From: Spirochaetales bacterium
Lineage (GTDB): Bacteria; Spirochaetota; Spirochaetia; SPDA01
Assembly: GCA_004525155.1 (NCBI GenBank)
Contig: SPDA01000116.1
Location: forward strand, 1 to 6,361
DNA length: 6,361 nt
Direction: 5' to 3'
Shown here: positions 1 through 6,357 of the stretch, one piece after another
Numbering within the stretch: the stretch's first letter is position 1
Layout of the letters: each line of letters opens with the position of its first letter
Made by a program: the position numbers and the translations under genes
The notes under the pieces: generated by a model
The model's input: only the letters and a program-made list of their open reading frames with translations
Told to the model about the DNA's origin: nothing
Database searches by the model: none

Positions 1-63
1 GATTATAATCAGGATATATGATGAGTATTTTTAATCGTATTTTTTTTTATAATCGGTCAGTTG

Positions 64-79
64 GCCTATTGAATTAGGC
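64..79. promoter_or_regulatory. Small inverted repeat, possible operator
   Basis: GCCTA (64-68) and TAGGC (75-79) are perfect inverted repeats around a 6-nt centre. The site lies about 10 bp downstream of the candidate -10 element, where a bound repressor would block initiation or early elongation. A GntR-family regulator is encoded in the same operon and is the obvious candidate ligand. Assignment as an operator is inference. Confidence 0.35.
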
Positions 80-87
80 ATCAACGA

Positions 88-104
88 ATAGAGCGTTGCT
101 CTAT
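88..104. promoter_or_regulatory. 17-bp palindrome in the dctP leader, possible operator or mRNA hairpin
   Basis: ATAGAGC (88-94) and GCTCTAT (98-104) are perfect 7-bp inverted repeats with a 3-nt centre (GTT). The short symmetric form fits a site for a dimeric regulator such as the FCD-type GntR protein encoded at about 3100-3765. It ends 9 nt before the ribosome binding site, so as RNA it could also form a hairpin that affects translation of dctP. No known consensus is matched exactly. Confidence 0.4.
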
Positions 105-126
105 ATATGTTTCAAGGAGGTAGAGG

Positions 127-1140
127 ATGAAGAAGATCGTTATGGCATTGGTTGTCATGTTAATCATGGTTTCCTTTGCAATGGCAACCGGTCAAGTTGA
201 AAAAACCGATGCGGCCAAGAGTTTCGTGCTGAAATACAACCAGCTTGAACCGCCGGAACATCCGCAGGGCATTACACAGTCGAAGTTTGCCGAGAAGATC
301 GCAGAGCTTTCCGGCGGCCAGATTAAGGTAGAGATATATGCCAGCGGTACGTTGTTCACTCAGCAGGGAGAAGTCACTGCGATGATGAGCGGCGATTTGG
401 ATCTATCGACTCTGGCATTCCAGGACATGGGTCCATATCTCCCCGCGGCCAACATGTTTGCGGCCCCGTACATTTTCACGAGCTATCCGCACATGGAAAA
501 AGTCTTTGCGCTGGATTCGGCCGTCGCCAAGGATTTCTACAAAATGGTTTCCGATGCCTGCGATTACACGCCCCTGGCGGCCATGACTCAGGGAATGCGG
601 ACTATCAATACAAAACGGACAACCCCGATCAAAACGCCGGCGGACATGAAGGGAATGATTCTGCGGATGCCCAACGCTCCGGCCTGGATAGACGCGGGCA
701 AGTCCATGGGCGCCAATGTAACTCCGATTGCCTACTCCGAGGTCTACACAGCCCTGCAGACCGGCACCGTCGAGGCACAGGATAACCCCCTCCCCGGGAC
801 CTATGCCATGAAATTCTACGAGGTAACCAAGCAGATCGGCCTGACGAAGCATATCATCGACGTGAAACTGCTGTGCATTACCAACAAGATCTGGAACCAG
901 ATGACGGACCAGCAGAAGCAATGGATGCGCGAAGCGGCACAATATGCCTGCTCGGCCGGCAGCAAGGCAACATATGACCAGGAAGCGCAGCTTATTGGAT
1001 TCATGAAGGATTACGGAATGATCATTACCGAACCGGACATGAATGCGTTCCAGGCGTACTCCCTGAAATACTACCAGGATAACGGCCTTACGAAGGAATG
1101 GAACATGGACCTGTACAGCCGTGTTCAGGCTCTGAAGTAA
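127..1140 (+). CDS. dctP: TRAP transporter substrate-binding protein, DctP family
   Basis: This is the periplasmic solute receptor of a tripartite ATP-independent transporter: it binds an organic acid and hands it to the DctQM membrane complex. The 337-residue length is normal for the family. Residues 1-20 form a signal peptide (MKK, a hydrophobic stretch, then AMA before TGQ, a signal peptidase I-type site). There is no lipobox cysteine. The family signature is clear around 174-221: 'MKGMILRMPNAP', then 'GANVTPIAYSEVYTALQTG' and 'EAQDNPL'. Arg180 in 'ILRMP' matches the conserved Arg that salt-bridges the substrate carboxylate in characterised DctP proteins. The start is fixed by AAGGAGG at 114-120. 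The gene is first in the operon, with a stem-loop behind it. The 'ATGQVEK' after the signal peptide resembles spirochaete binding proteins. The ligand cannot be deduced, though a carboxylate is very likely. Confidence 0.95.
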   Translation: MKKIVMALVVMLIMVSFAMATGQVEKTDAAKSFVLKYNQLEPPEHPQGITQSKFAEKIAELSGGQIKVEIYASGTLFTQQGEVTAMMSGDLDLSTLAFQDMGPYLPAANMFAAPYIFTSYPHMEKVFALDSAVAKDFYKMVSDACDYTPLAAMTQGMRTINTKRTTPIKTPADMKGMILRMPNAPAWIDAGKSMGANVTPIAYSEVYTALQTGTVEAQDNPLPGTYAMKFYEVTKQIGLTKHIIDVKLLCITNKIWNQMTDQQKQWMREAAQYACSAGSKATYDQEAQLIGFMKDYGMIITEPDMNAFQAYSLKYYQDNGLTKEWNMDLYSRVQALK

Positions 1141-1160
1141 CAAAAGAGAACGACAGCCGG

Positions 1161-1191
1161 CAAACAGGCGCTGCATCGCAGCGCCTGTTTG
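1161..1191 (+). terminator. Intercistronic stem-loop between dctP and dctQ (partial terminator or mRNA stabiliser)
   Basis: CAAACAGGCGCTG (1161-1173) and CAGCGCCTGTTTG (1179-1191) are perfect 13-bp inverted repeats around CATCG; the outer C and G of that loop can also pair, giving 14 bp. It begins 20 nt after the dctP stop and ends before the dctQ ribosome binding site. There is no T-run after it (GGTAATTGAG follows), so it is unlikely to be a full intrinsic terminator. A hairpin here would leave dctP mRNA more abundant than dctQM, matching the high receptor-to-permease ratio usual for binding-protein transporters. That role is inferred. Confidence 0.75.
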
Positions 1192-1228
1192 GTAATTGAG
1201 CAATACCAAGGAGGAGGGGGCGCCGGGT

Positions 1229-1756
1229 ATGAGGCGGATAAGAAAAGCGGCAGACCGGTTTACGGATTTTATTGAAATTCAGCTGCCGATTGCTGTGTTT
1301 CTCATGATGTTCTTCGCTTTCCTGATAAATGTATTCTTCCGCTATGTCCTCAAGAATCCCCAAAACTGGACCTTTGAACTTTCCATCAACTCGTTTGTTG
1401 TGGTGGGTCTCCTGGGGGCCTGCACTGCCTATCGCAAAGAAGATCATGTCGTTTTTGACTTGCTGTACGCAAGGCTGAAGCCCAAAGGCCAGAACATCCT
1501 GCGTATGATTTCATACATCATCGTGATCGCGTTTTTTGCGTCGGCGATTCCTGCATCAATCATGTATCTATGGAAACTTCGCGCCATGACTTCGATCATG
1601 AGGATACCTGATCGAATCATTTTTGCGTCATTCCCTATTCTGATGATTTCCACCGTAATACGGTCGGCCTACCGACTGGGCTTGGATATCAAGGCATTCA
1701 GGAATAAGACGTACGTTCAGACTTACAACATGGAAGATAGGGGTGCATCTATATGA
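1229..1756 (+). CDS. dctQ: TRAP transporter small membrane subunit, DctQ family
   Basis: This 175-residue protein is the small integral membrane subunit that pairs with DctM in the inner membrane. Four hydrophobic segments are visible at about 18-40, 51-68, 91-113 and 128-147. Family features include 'FFRYV' after the first helix, 'NWTFELS' leading into the second, and 'RKEDHVVFDLL' after it, which matches the usual G/H...D pattern. I chose the ATG at 1229 because GAGGAGGGGG (1211-1220) is 8 nt upstream. An in-frame TTG at 1196 would add 11 residues overlapping that ribosome binding site, and has no site of its own. The gene lies 88 nt after dctP, across the stem-loop, and its stop overlaps the dctM start (ATGA), suggesting translational coupling of the two membrane subunits. 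Confidence 0.92.
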   Translation: MRRIRKAADRFTDFIEIQLPIAVFLMMFFAFLINVFFRYVLKNPQNWTFELSINSFVVVGLLGACTAYRKEDHVVFDLLYARLKPKGQNILRMISYIIVIAFFASAIPASIMYLWKLRAMTSIMRIPDRIIFASFPILMISTVIRSAYRLGLDIKAFRNKTYVQTYNMEDRGASI

Positions 1757-3036
1757 GCTGGTACCTGCTGATACCTTTTATCATTCTTATTATCGCGTTC
1801 GTGATCCGCATGCCGATAGGTCTGGGTATGCTGATTGGATCAATCGCATATTTTCTGGTGAAGGGGATGAGCATCGGCTCGTTGGTCAATACGGTTTGCT
1901 ATGGTTTGACGAACGCGTACATTCTCATCGCCATCCCGCTGTTTATTTTCACGGCAAACGTGATGAATTCCAGCGAGGTGACGGACAAGATATTCGACTT
2001 TGCCAGATCACTTATCGGGCGCAAACACGGCGCAACCGGTTATGTCAACATAGTCGCGTCGCTTATCTTCGCCGGGATGACAGGGAGCGCGGTTGCCGAT
2101 GCCTCCGGCCTCGGAACGCTGGAAATTTCGCAGATGAAGAAAGAAGGGTATGACGCTCCTTTTTCCTGCGCGATCACGGCCTCCACCGCGGTGATCGGGC
2201 CTATCTTTCCTCCGTCCATACCGTTTGTCATTTACGCCATGATTTCCGGCGCTTCGGTGGGCAAGCTGTTCCTGGGCGGTATGGTTCCGGCGATAATCCT
2301 CTGCATCGTCATGGGAATCTACGTATACTTCATTTCTAAAAAGCGCAACTATCCCATCGGCACCAAGGTTCCCTTCAAACAGTTTGTCCGCAGTACGTTC
2401 AAAGCGCTGCCGGCGCTGCTGACTCCGGTCATTCTCCTGCTTGGAATCTATACGGGACTCATGACGCCGACGGAAGCCGGCGCGGTAGCGGGTGCCTACA
2501 CGCTGCTTATATCGTTTATTATCTACCGCTCCTTAAGCCTCAAGGCTCTCGGTAAGATTCTGATGGATACGCTGAAAACGACAGGGGCAATCTTCCTGGT
2601 GATAGCGGGTGCCTACGGCTTTTCGTTTATTATCACCTCCGAACAGGTGTCGAAAGCCGTCGTGGATACGATGACCAGCATCGTCAGCAGCCCCTGGGTG
2701 TTCCTGCTCGCGGTCAATATCCTGTTTCTCATTCTCGGCGCTCTGGTGGATGTCAACGTTTCCGAACTCGTTTTTCTCCCGATAATCCTGCCGCTTGTAA
2801 AATACTTCAACATCGATCTGGTTCATTTCGGCGTGGTGATTTGTCTGAACATGATGATCGGTCTCCTGACGCCGCCGTTCGGCATGCTGCTGTTTGTAAC
2901 GGCCAATGTCGGAAAGGTATCGCTTAAAGAGCTGATTCGAGAAACGATGCCGCTTATCGGGGTGCTGCTAGTTGCGCTCGCTATCATCACGTATATCCCG
3001 GAAACGGTATTGTTTATGACGCGTTTTATGAAATGA
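1753..3036 (+). CDS. dctM: TRAP transporter large permease subunit, DctM family
   Basis: This is the large membrane subunit that carries out sodium- or proton-coupled import of the solute delivered by DctP. At 427 residues it has the standard length, with hydrophobic segments along its whole length. Family motifs are intact: 'IPLFIFTANVM' (61-71), 'FAGMTGSAVADASGLGT' (106-122), 'MKKEGYDAPFSCAITAST' (128-145), 'IGPIFPPSIPFVIY' (148-161), 'MTPTEAGA' near 237-244 and 'GLLTPPFG' (370-377). The ATG overlaps the dctQ stop, with a GATAGGGG stretch about 9 nt upstream. Nothing suggests damage or transfer. The subunit is not fused to DctQ, unlike some TRAP systems. The substrate is not deducible from it. 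Confidence 0.96.
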   Translation: MSWYLLIPFIILIIAFVIRMPIGLGMLIGSIAYFLVKGMSIGSLVNTVCYGLTNAYILIAIPLFIFTANVMNSSEVTDKIFDFARSLIGRKHGATGYVNIVASLIFAGMTGSAVADASGLGTLEISQMKKEGYDAPFSCAITASTAVIGPIFPPSIPFVIYAMISGASVGKLFLGGMVPAIILCIVMGIYVYFISKKRNYPIGTKVPFKQFVRSTFKALPALLTPVILLLGIYTGLMTPTEAGAVAGAYTLLISFIIYRSLSLKALGKILMDTLKTTGAIFLVIAGAYGFSFIITSEQVSKAVVDTMTSIVSSPWVFLLAVNILFLILGALVDVNVSELVFLPIILPLVKYFNIDLVHFGVVICLNMMIGLLTPPFGMLLFVTANVGKVSLKELIRETMPLIGVLLVALAIITYIPETVLFMTRFMK

Positions 3037-3099
3037 GGGGAACTGAACTGCGGGACTTGTGAGTTTTGAAAACAAAATATTATGGAATCTGGAATAATC

Positions 3100-3765
3100 A
3101 TGAAAACGAGCAGCAACAAAAAGGTCAAAGTATATGAAAACCTGAAGCGGCGGATCATCGACTGTGATCTTGTTCCGGGGATGCCCATAAACGAGGCGGA
3201 TTTTGCCGCTGAACTCGGCGTCAGCAAAACCCCCATACGTGAAGCCTTGCGGCAGCTTGAAAGGGACGGATTCGTGCATAATGTTCCCGGCCGCGGATCG
3301 ACGATTTCCCACATCACTTCGCAGGATATCCGCGAGATTCTCGAGATTCGGGAAATCATCGAAACCGGAGCGGCCAAACATGCCGCTCAATTTCAGTCTC
3401 AAAACAATGCTTTGATAAAAAAGAGATCCGAGCATCAATATCTTCTTGATGATAAGTCGGAAGGCAATGAATATGTTCATGAGTGGGGTGAATGGGAGGA
3501 TGTCCATCTATGCCTTGTACAAGCCCTGGGCAACCAAATGTTTCTCATTATGTATGAAGACTTGCTGGATCGCATCAAAAGGATCAGAAACCATTTTGGC
3601 CGGCGTTTTACACAGCGGCGGCGCCACGAAATAATCAGCGAGCACCTGATGATCCTGGATGCCGTTCTTGATGGTGATCCGGACCGGGCGGAACAAGCGG
3701 TCAGAAAACATTTGCAGAACGCCGGTTCTTACCTCCAGGGGCTGTCGGTTGCGAGGAAGGAGTAA
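3100..3765 (+). CDS. GntR-family transcriptional regulator, FadR subfamily with FCD domain
   Basis: This is a predicted DNA-binding regulator of the operon. The N-terminal winged helix-turn-helix (about residues 8-68 from this start) contains the GntR signature 'LGVSKTPIREALRQLERDGFV' split as 'LGVSKTPIREAL' and 'RQLERDGFV', followed by the wing 'PGRGSTIS'. The C-terminal half is an all-helical FCD ligand-binding domain. Its three metal-ligand-type histidines appear at about 136 ('EDVHL'), 182 ('SEHLMIL') and 204 ('VRKHL'). The acidic residue usually four before the first His is Trp132 here, although Glu residues flank it. The start is uncertain: ATG 3100 has a weak GGA at 3091-3093, while ATG 3082 adds six residues and has no visible site. 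An 11-bp palindrome (GTTTTGAAAAC, 3063-3073) lies upstream. It sits between transporter and enzyme genes, so it probably responds to the imported acid or a product. Repressor or activator cannot be told. Confidence 0.9.
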   Translation: MKTSSNKKVKVYENLKRRIIDCDLVPGMPINEADFAAELGVSKTPIREALRQLERDGFVHNVPGRGSTISHITSQDIREILEIREIIETGAAKHAAQFQSQNNALIKKRSEHQYLLDDKSEGNEYVHEWGEWEDVHLCLVQALGNQMFLIMYEDLLDRIKRIRNHFGRRFTQRRRHEIISEHLMILDAVLDGDPDRAEQAVRKHLQNAGSYLQGLSVARKE

Positions 3766-3769
3766 ATCC

Positions 3770-4441
3770 ATGGTACACGTATTCACTCACATCCAAAGGC
3801 CGGATCGAAAGGTTATGGACGCATTCAAGGATCTCGGAACCGCCACTGTCTATGAGGCTTCCGGGCGCAGGGGCTCCGTAGATCCGGGAATCAAGCCGCT
3901 GGCCAGGGGAATCCGGCTCCTAGGGCCGGCTGTTACCATCGAATGCCATCCGAGAGATAATCTTATGCTGCATAAAGCTCTCCAAATTGCAGAGAAGGGC
4001 GACGTTCTGGTTGTCTCCACGCAAGGTTATCCTGAAGCCGGATACTGGGGCGGGTTGATGGCCGGGTCTGCCGTAGCCCGACAATTAGGTGGTCTGGCCA
4101 TCGACGGCTGCGTACGGGACAGCACAGAAATAATTGAAATGGCATTTCCTGTTTTTTGCCGGGGGACGTGTATCCGTGGTACGACAAAAGGAATTCTAGG
4201 AAAGATAAACCATCCCCTTTTATTCGGCGAGGTCGTCGTCAATCCGGGTGATTTGATTATTGGTGATGATGACGGGTTGGTAATTGTCGCCAGGGAGGAT
4301 ATTGAAGCGGTGCTGAAAGCCTCCCAAGAGCGGATAACTAAGGAAGTAAAGAAGGCATCTGAGCTTGCAGGCGGTGTCAGCAGTGTCGAGCTCAACAAAC
4401 TTGGTCCGATCTTCCAATCCCTGGGCATGGTCGAGGAGTAA
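3770..4441 (+). CDS. RraA-like / 4-hydroxy-4-methyl-2-oxoglutarate aldolase family protein
   Basis: This family includes metal-dependent class II aldolases that cleave 4-carboxy-4-hydroxy-2-oxo acids to pyruvate and a second oxo acid, and that also decarboxylate oxaloacetate. It also contains RraA, the RNase E inhibitor, and members misnamed as menaquinone methyltransferases. The 223-residue length fits. The core is intact: 'GPAVTIECHPRDN' (52-64), 'GYWGGLMAGSAVARQLGG' (91-108), 'IDGCVRDSTEI' (111-121) with the conserved Arg116-Asp117 pair used for substrate and metal binding in characterised aldolases, and 'NPGDLIIGDDDGLVIV' (158-173). The ATG at 3770 is preferred to longer in-frame starts because it follows GAGGAAGG (3753-3760) and begins 4 nt after the regulator stop. 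Being next to an Ldh2-type dehydrogenase and an AOR favours a catabolic lyase over an RNase inhibitor. The exact substrate is unknown. Confidence 0.88.
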   Translation: MVHVFTHIQRPDRKVMDAFKDLGTATVYEASGRRGSVDPGIKPLARGIRLLGPAVTIECHPRDNLMLHKALQIAEKGDVLVVSTQGYPEAGYWGGLMAGSAVARQLGGLAIDGCVRDSTEIIEMAFPVFCRGTCIRGTTKGILGKINHPLLFGEVVVNPGDLIIGDDDGLVIVAREDIEAVLKASQERITKEVKKASELAGGVSSVELNKLGPIFQSLGMVEE

Positions 4442-4443
4442 AA

Positions 4444-5502
4444 GTGAACATCACTCCCGATTACCTGACGAAAGTAAGCATCGAATTACTGCAAACCGCC
4501 GGCGTAGGACTTAAGGAAGCGGGACTGGTGGCGGAGACCCTCGTGACGGCCGAACTTCGGGGAGTACCGACCCACGGGATCAACCTTCTGCCCGCTGTTT
4601 TCGATAGAATTGCGGCAGGACAGATGGAAGTACCTACAAAATTAAAAGTAATTTCCGATGAACAGGCGGCCACACATATCGACGGAGGCAATGGTTTCGG
4701 ACAAACAGCGGCTGCCGAGGGCATGCAGCGTTCTATTGAAAAAGCCCGCAGTTTCGGGATCGGGTTTTCATTGATCCGTAATACGAACAATGTCGGCTTG
4801 CTGGCGTATTACTCGATGATGGCCGCGAAGGCTGGAACAATCGGCATCTGTGCGTGCAACGGCGCCGCATCCATGGCTCCCTGGGGAGGGGCCGAACCCT
4901 TCTTTGGGACGAATCCGTTTTCGCTCGCAGCTCCCGCGGGATCGGGGAACCCGGTTGTTCTGGACATGTCGACAACGGTCGTGGCGCGGGGAAAAATAAG
5001 GCGCGCGGAGAGGCTGAAGGAACAAATCCCCCTCGGCTGGGCGCTCGATGCGGGCGGTGCTCCTACGAAGGACCCCATAGCCGCAATGCAGGGAACGCTG
5101 ATGCCGTTGGGAGAATACAAGGGTTACGGAATGGCTTTTTTCATCGATCTGATCTGCGGGCTGTTGTCCGGGTCGAGCTATTCCCGGGCGGTGCGTACAT
5201 TTCACCAGCCTGAAGGCCCGACCGGTGTGGGTGTCATGACCATTGCTATCGACATCAGCCGATTTATGCCGTTAGGCAACTTTTCTAAGCTGATCGATGA
5301 ACATATCCGGACGATTCGCGGCTCGGTCAAGGCCAAGGGACAAAACAGAATTTACCTGCCGGGAGAAATCGAGGCTGAACTGGAAAGTCTGAATATAACC
5401 CGGGGCGTGGCGGTTGATGCGCCGGTTGTGAAGGCCATCGATGATCTTCTGGAAAAAAGGGGCCTTTCGATGCGCCTTAAGGACGGAGAGGTGCGGGTAT
5501 GA
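4444..5502 (+). CDS. Ldh2/MDH2-family NAD(P)-dependent 2-hydroxyacid dehydrogenase
   Basis: This belongs to the malate/L-lactate dehydrogenase-2 family, which also contains ureidoglycolate, sulfolactate and 2,3-diketogulonate oxidoreductases. It would interconvert a 2-hydroxy acid and a 2-oxo acid with NAD(P). At 352 residues it is full length. Recognisable motifs: 'RGVPTHGINLLP' (39-50) with His44, 'GGNGFGQ' (81-87), 'PWGGAEPFFGTNPFSLAAP' (146-164), 'VVLDMSTTVVARGKI' (171-185), 'IPLGWALD' (195-202) and 'LGEYKGYGMAFFIDL' (222-236). One oddity is 'NTNNVG' (113-118), where many members have 'NSNHFG': the usual His is Asn116. Translation starts at GTG 4444, 2 nt after the upstream stop, with GAGGAG at 4433-4438. 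Its stop overlaps the AOR start (ATGA), so the enzymes are probably made together. Substrate specificity cannot be predicted from sequence alone. Confidence 0.92.
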   Translation: MNITPDYLTKVSIELLQTAGVGLKEAGLVAETLVTAELRGVPTHGINLLPAVFDRIAAGQMEVPTKLKVISDEQAATHIDGGNGFGQTAAAEGMQRSIEKARSFGIGFSLIRNTNNVGLLAYYSMMAAKAGTIGICACNGAASMAPWGGAEPFFGTNPFSLAAPAGSGNPVVLDMSTTVVARGKIRRAERLKEQIPLGWALDAGGAPTKDPIAAMQGTLMPLGEYKGYGMAFFIDLICGLLSGSSYSRAVRTFHQPEGPTGVGVMTIAIDISRFMPLGNFSKLIDEHIRTIRGSVKAKGQNRIYLPGEIEAELESLNITRGVAVDAPVVKAIDDLLEKRGLSMRLKDGEVRV

Positions 5503-6248
5503 ACAAAATCCTTAAGGTAAACACGCGCACCGGGGAGATAATGTGGCAGACCTGCTCCGATGAAGATCTGATGCGGGGCGGACGCTCCTTTATCGCCCAT
5601 CACTTCCTGAAGGAAGTTGATCCCCGGTGCGAACCTCTGGGAAGAAGCAACAAGCTGATAATCGCAGCGGGGCTTCTGGGGGATACTCCCGTGACCACCG
5701 CCGGACGCTTATCCCTGGGCGGTAAAAGTCCTCTGACCGGAGGTATCAAGGAAAGCAATGTCGGCGGAGCTGCCGGTAAAAGGATGGCCGAGCTCGGACT
5801 TAAGGCGGTACTGCTAGAAGACGCTCCCGATAGCCCGGAGCCCCGGTACCTGCTCATCCGGAAGGACCATGCGGAGCTTAAGGATGCGCCGGACCTGAGG
5901 GGTATGGAAACTTCGGAAACTTTGAAATACTTACGAACGCGGTTCGGCGACAAAAGCGGTTTGCTCTGTATCGGTCCGGCAGGAGAGATGGGATTGACCG
6001 CTGCCTGCGTTGCTACCACGGACCACAAAGGGGTACAGCTGCGGGTAGCCGGACGGGGAGGACTCGGGGCCGTCATGGGTGTGAAAGGCATCAAAGCGGT
6101 TGTAATCGATGCCGGGGCCGCCGAGCCGGCGAATCCCGCTGACCGCGCCGCGCTTATCTATCAAGTCGGCGACCATCTCCCCCGAAATCGCTTCAGCTTT
6201 CTCGAACTGACCGAAACGGAAATTGCGCGTGGGCAGAATACCCAATGA
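5499..6248 (+). pseudogene. Aldehyde:ferredoxin oxidoreductase family, N-terminal part, frame broken by an internal inversion
   Basis: AOR-family enzymes oxidise aldehydes to acids in the cytoplasm with a tungsten or molybdenum bis-pterin cofactor and one [4Fe-4S] cluster, passing electrons to ferredoxin; they are usually about 600 residues. As read here the product is only 249 residues. Residues 1-219 are typical: 'LMRGGRSF' (24-31), 'NKLIIAAGLL' (51-60), 'SPLTGGIKESNVGG' (77-90), 'LCIGPAGEMGL' (156-166) and the pterin-domain motif 'AGRGGLGAVMGVKGIKAVVI' (184-203). From about 220 the sequence ('IYQVGDHLPRNRFSF...') is unlike AOR, and a TGA ends it at 6246-6248. The true continuation lies on the other strand (6346-6157). 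Flipping the segment between the inverted repeats restores the frame to the window edge. The ATG at 5499 overlaps the ldh stop, with GGAGAG at 5485-5490. The cluster cysteines would fall beyond the window. Confidence 0.88.
6146..6157 (+). repeat. Left arm of the 12-bp inverted repeat flanking the inverted AOR segment
   Basis: CGCCGCGCTTAT here is the exact reverse complement of ATAAGCGCGGCG at 6346-6357. Allowing one mismatch, the match extends outward to 6143 and 6360 (14 of 15). It stops abruptly at the inner side (6158 against 6345). The arm encodes part of the AOR residues RAALI, so the repeat is made of coding sequence. The change from AOR-like to non-AOR translation happens at this arm. 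Confidence 0.9.
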
Positions 6249-6345
6249 ATTGCAGAGGGAGAGTACAGCAGGAGTGCCGAAATTGTGACGGTTTTCGGTT
6301 TTGGGATCGTCCCGCAGAATCTTGGCAAGCTCCCGGCTGCCGGCA
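6158..6345 (-). other. Inverted 188-bp piece of the AOR gene (opposite strand to the rest of the gene)
   Basis: Read on the minus strand, this piece continues AOR: 'AGSRELAKILRDD', 'NFGTPAVLSLCNSLG', 'ILPTRNFRFGQFEKAEAISG' and 'EMVADLID'. The GT....N..G.LPTRNF..G.FE.A..ISGE pattern is a strong family hallmark that normally follows 20-60 residues after the 'GRGGLGAVMG' motif. There is no stop in this frame. On the + strand the same bases give the aberrant tail and stop of the upstream reading frame. Replacing the segment by its reverse complement gives codons for ...DRAALIAGSREL... at the left and ...LIDKRGG at the right, in the original + frame. Confidence 0.9.
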
Positions 6346-6357
6346 ATAAGCGCGGCG
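6346..6357 (-). repeat. Right arm of the 12-bp inverted repeat flanking the inverted AOR segment
   Basis: ATAAGCGCGGCG pairs exactly with 6146-6157. After re-inversion this arm and the following bases (to 6361) read K-R-G-G in the + frame of the AOR gene, which is a normal AOR-family sequence just before the cluster cysteines. Only four bases of the window lie beyond the arm. Confidence 0.88.

Larger units (their letters stand above)
1..126 (+). promoter_or_regulatory. AT-rich promoter/leader region of the TRAP operon
   Basis: No gene is seen here. A TATAAT hexamer at 48-53 could be a -10 element, but the sequence 17 bp upstream (GTATTT, 25-30) is a poor -35, so the promoter may need an activator or be weak. 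Transcription would then start near position 60, just before two palindromes (64-79 and 88-104) that are listed separately. A second TATAAT at 4-9 lies inside a perfect 10-bp palindrome (1-10), and TTATAATC recurs at 47-54. A run of eight T follows at 41-48. The ribosome binding site AAGGAGG at 114-120 is strong and sits 6 nt before the ATG at 127. The promoter call is inferred from motif and position only. Confidence 0.5.

Noticed and set aside
41..48. T8 run as the tail of an intrinsic terminator of an upstream gene
   Set aside because: No GC-rich stem precedes it within the window; the region before it is AT-rich and only weakly structured.
403..1209. 268-codon open frame on the minus strand opposite dctP
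   Set aside because: It lies entirely antisense to a clear DctP coding region, its translation resembles no protein family I know, and it is best explained by codon bias of the real gene.
1196..1228. TTG start at 1196 for dctQ
   Set aside because: It would place the strong ribosome binding site inside the gene, begins only 4 nt after the intercistronic hairpin, and has no upstream site of its own; ATG 1229 is better supported.
2823..3507. Two overlapping minus-strand open frames (184 and 179 codons) opposite the end of dctM and the regulator
   Set aside because: They overlap well-supported + strand genes, overlap each other in different frames, and have low-complexity translations without recognisable motifs.
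3770..4441. Annotation as RNase E inhibitor RraA or as demethylmenaquinone methyltransferase
   Set aside because: The methyltransferase name is a historical misannotation of this family, and the operon context with transporter and oxidoreductases fits an aldolase/decarboxylase better than an RNase regulator.
5931..6245. Separate minus-strand gene starting at TTG 6245 with AOR-like N-terminus
   Set aside because: Only the part from 6345 to about 6146 is AOR-like; beyond the inverted-repeat arm the frame is just the antisense of the AOR gene. It is a displaced piece of the same gene, not an independent one.
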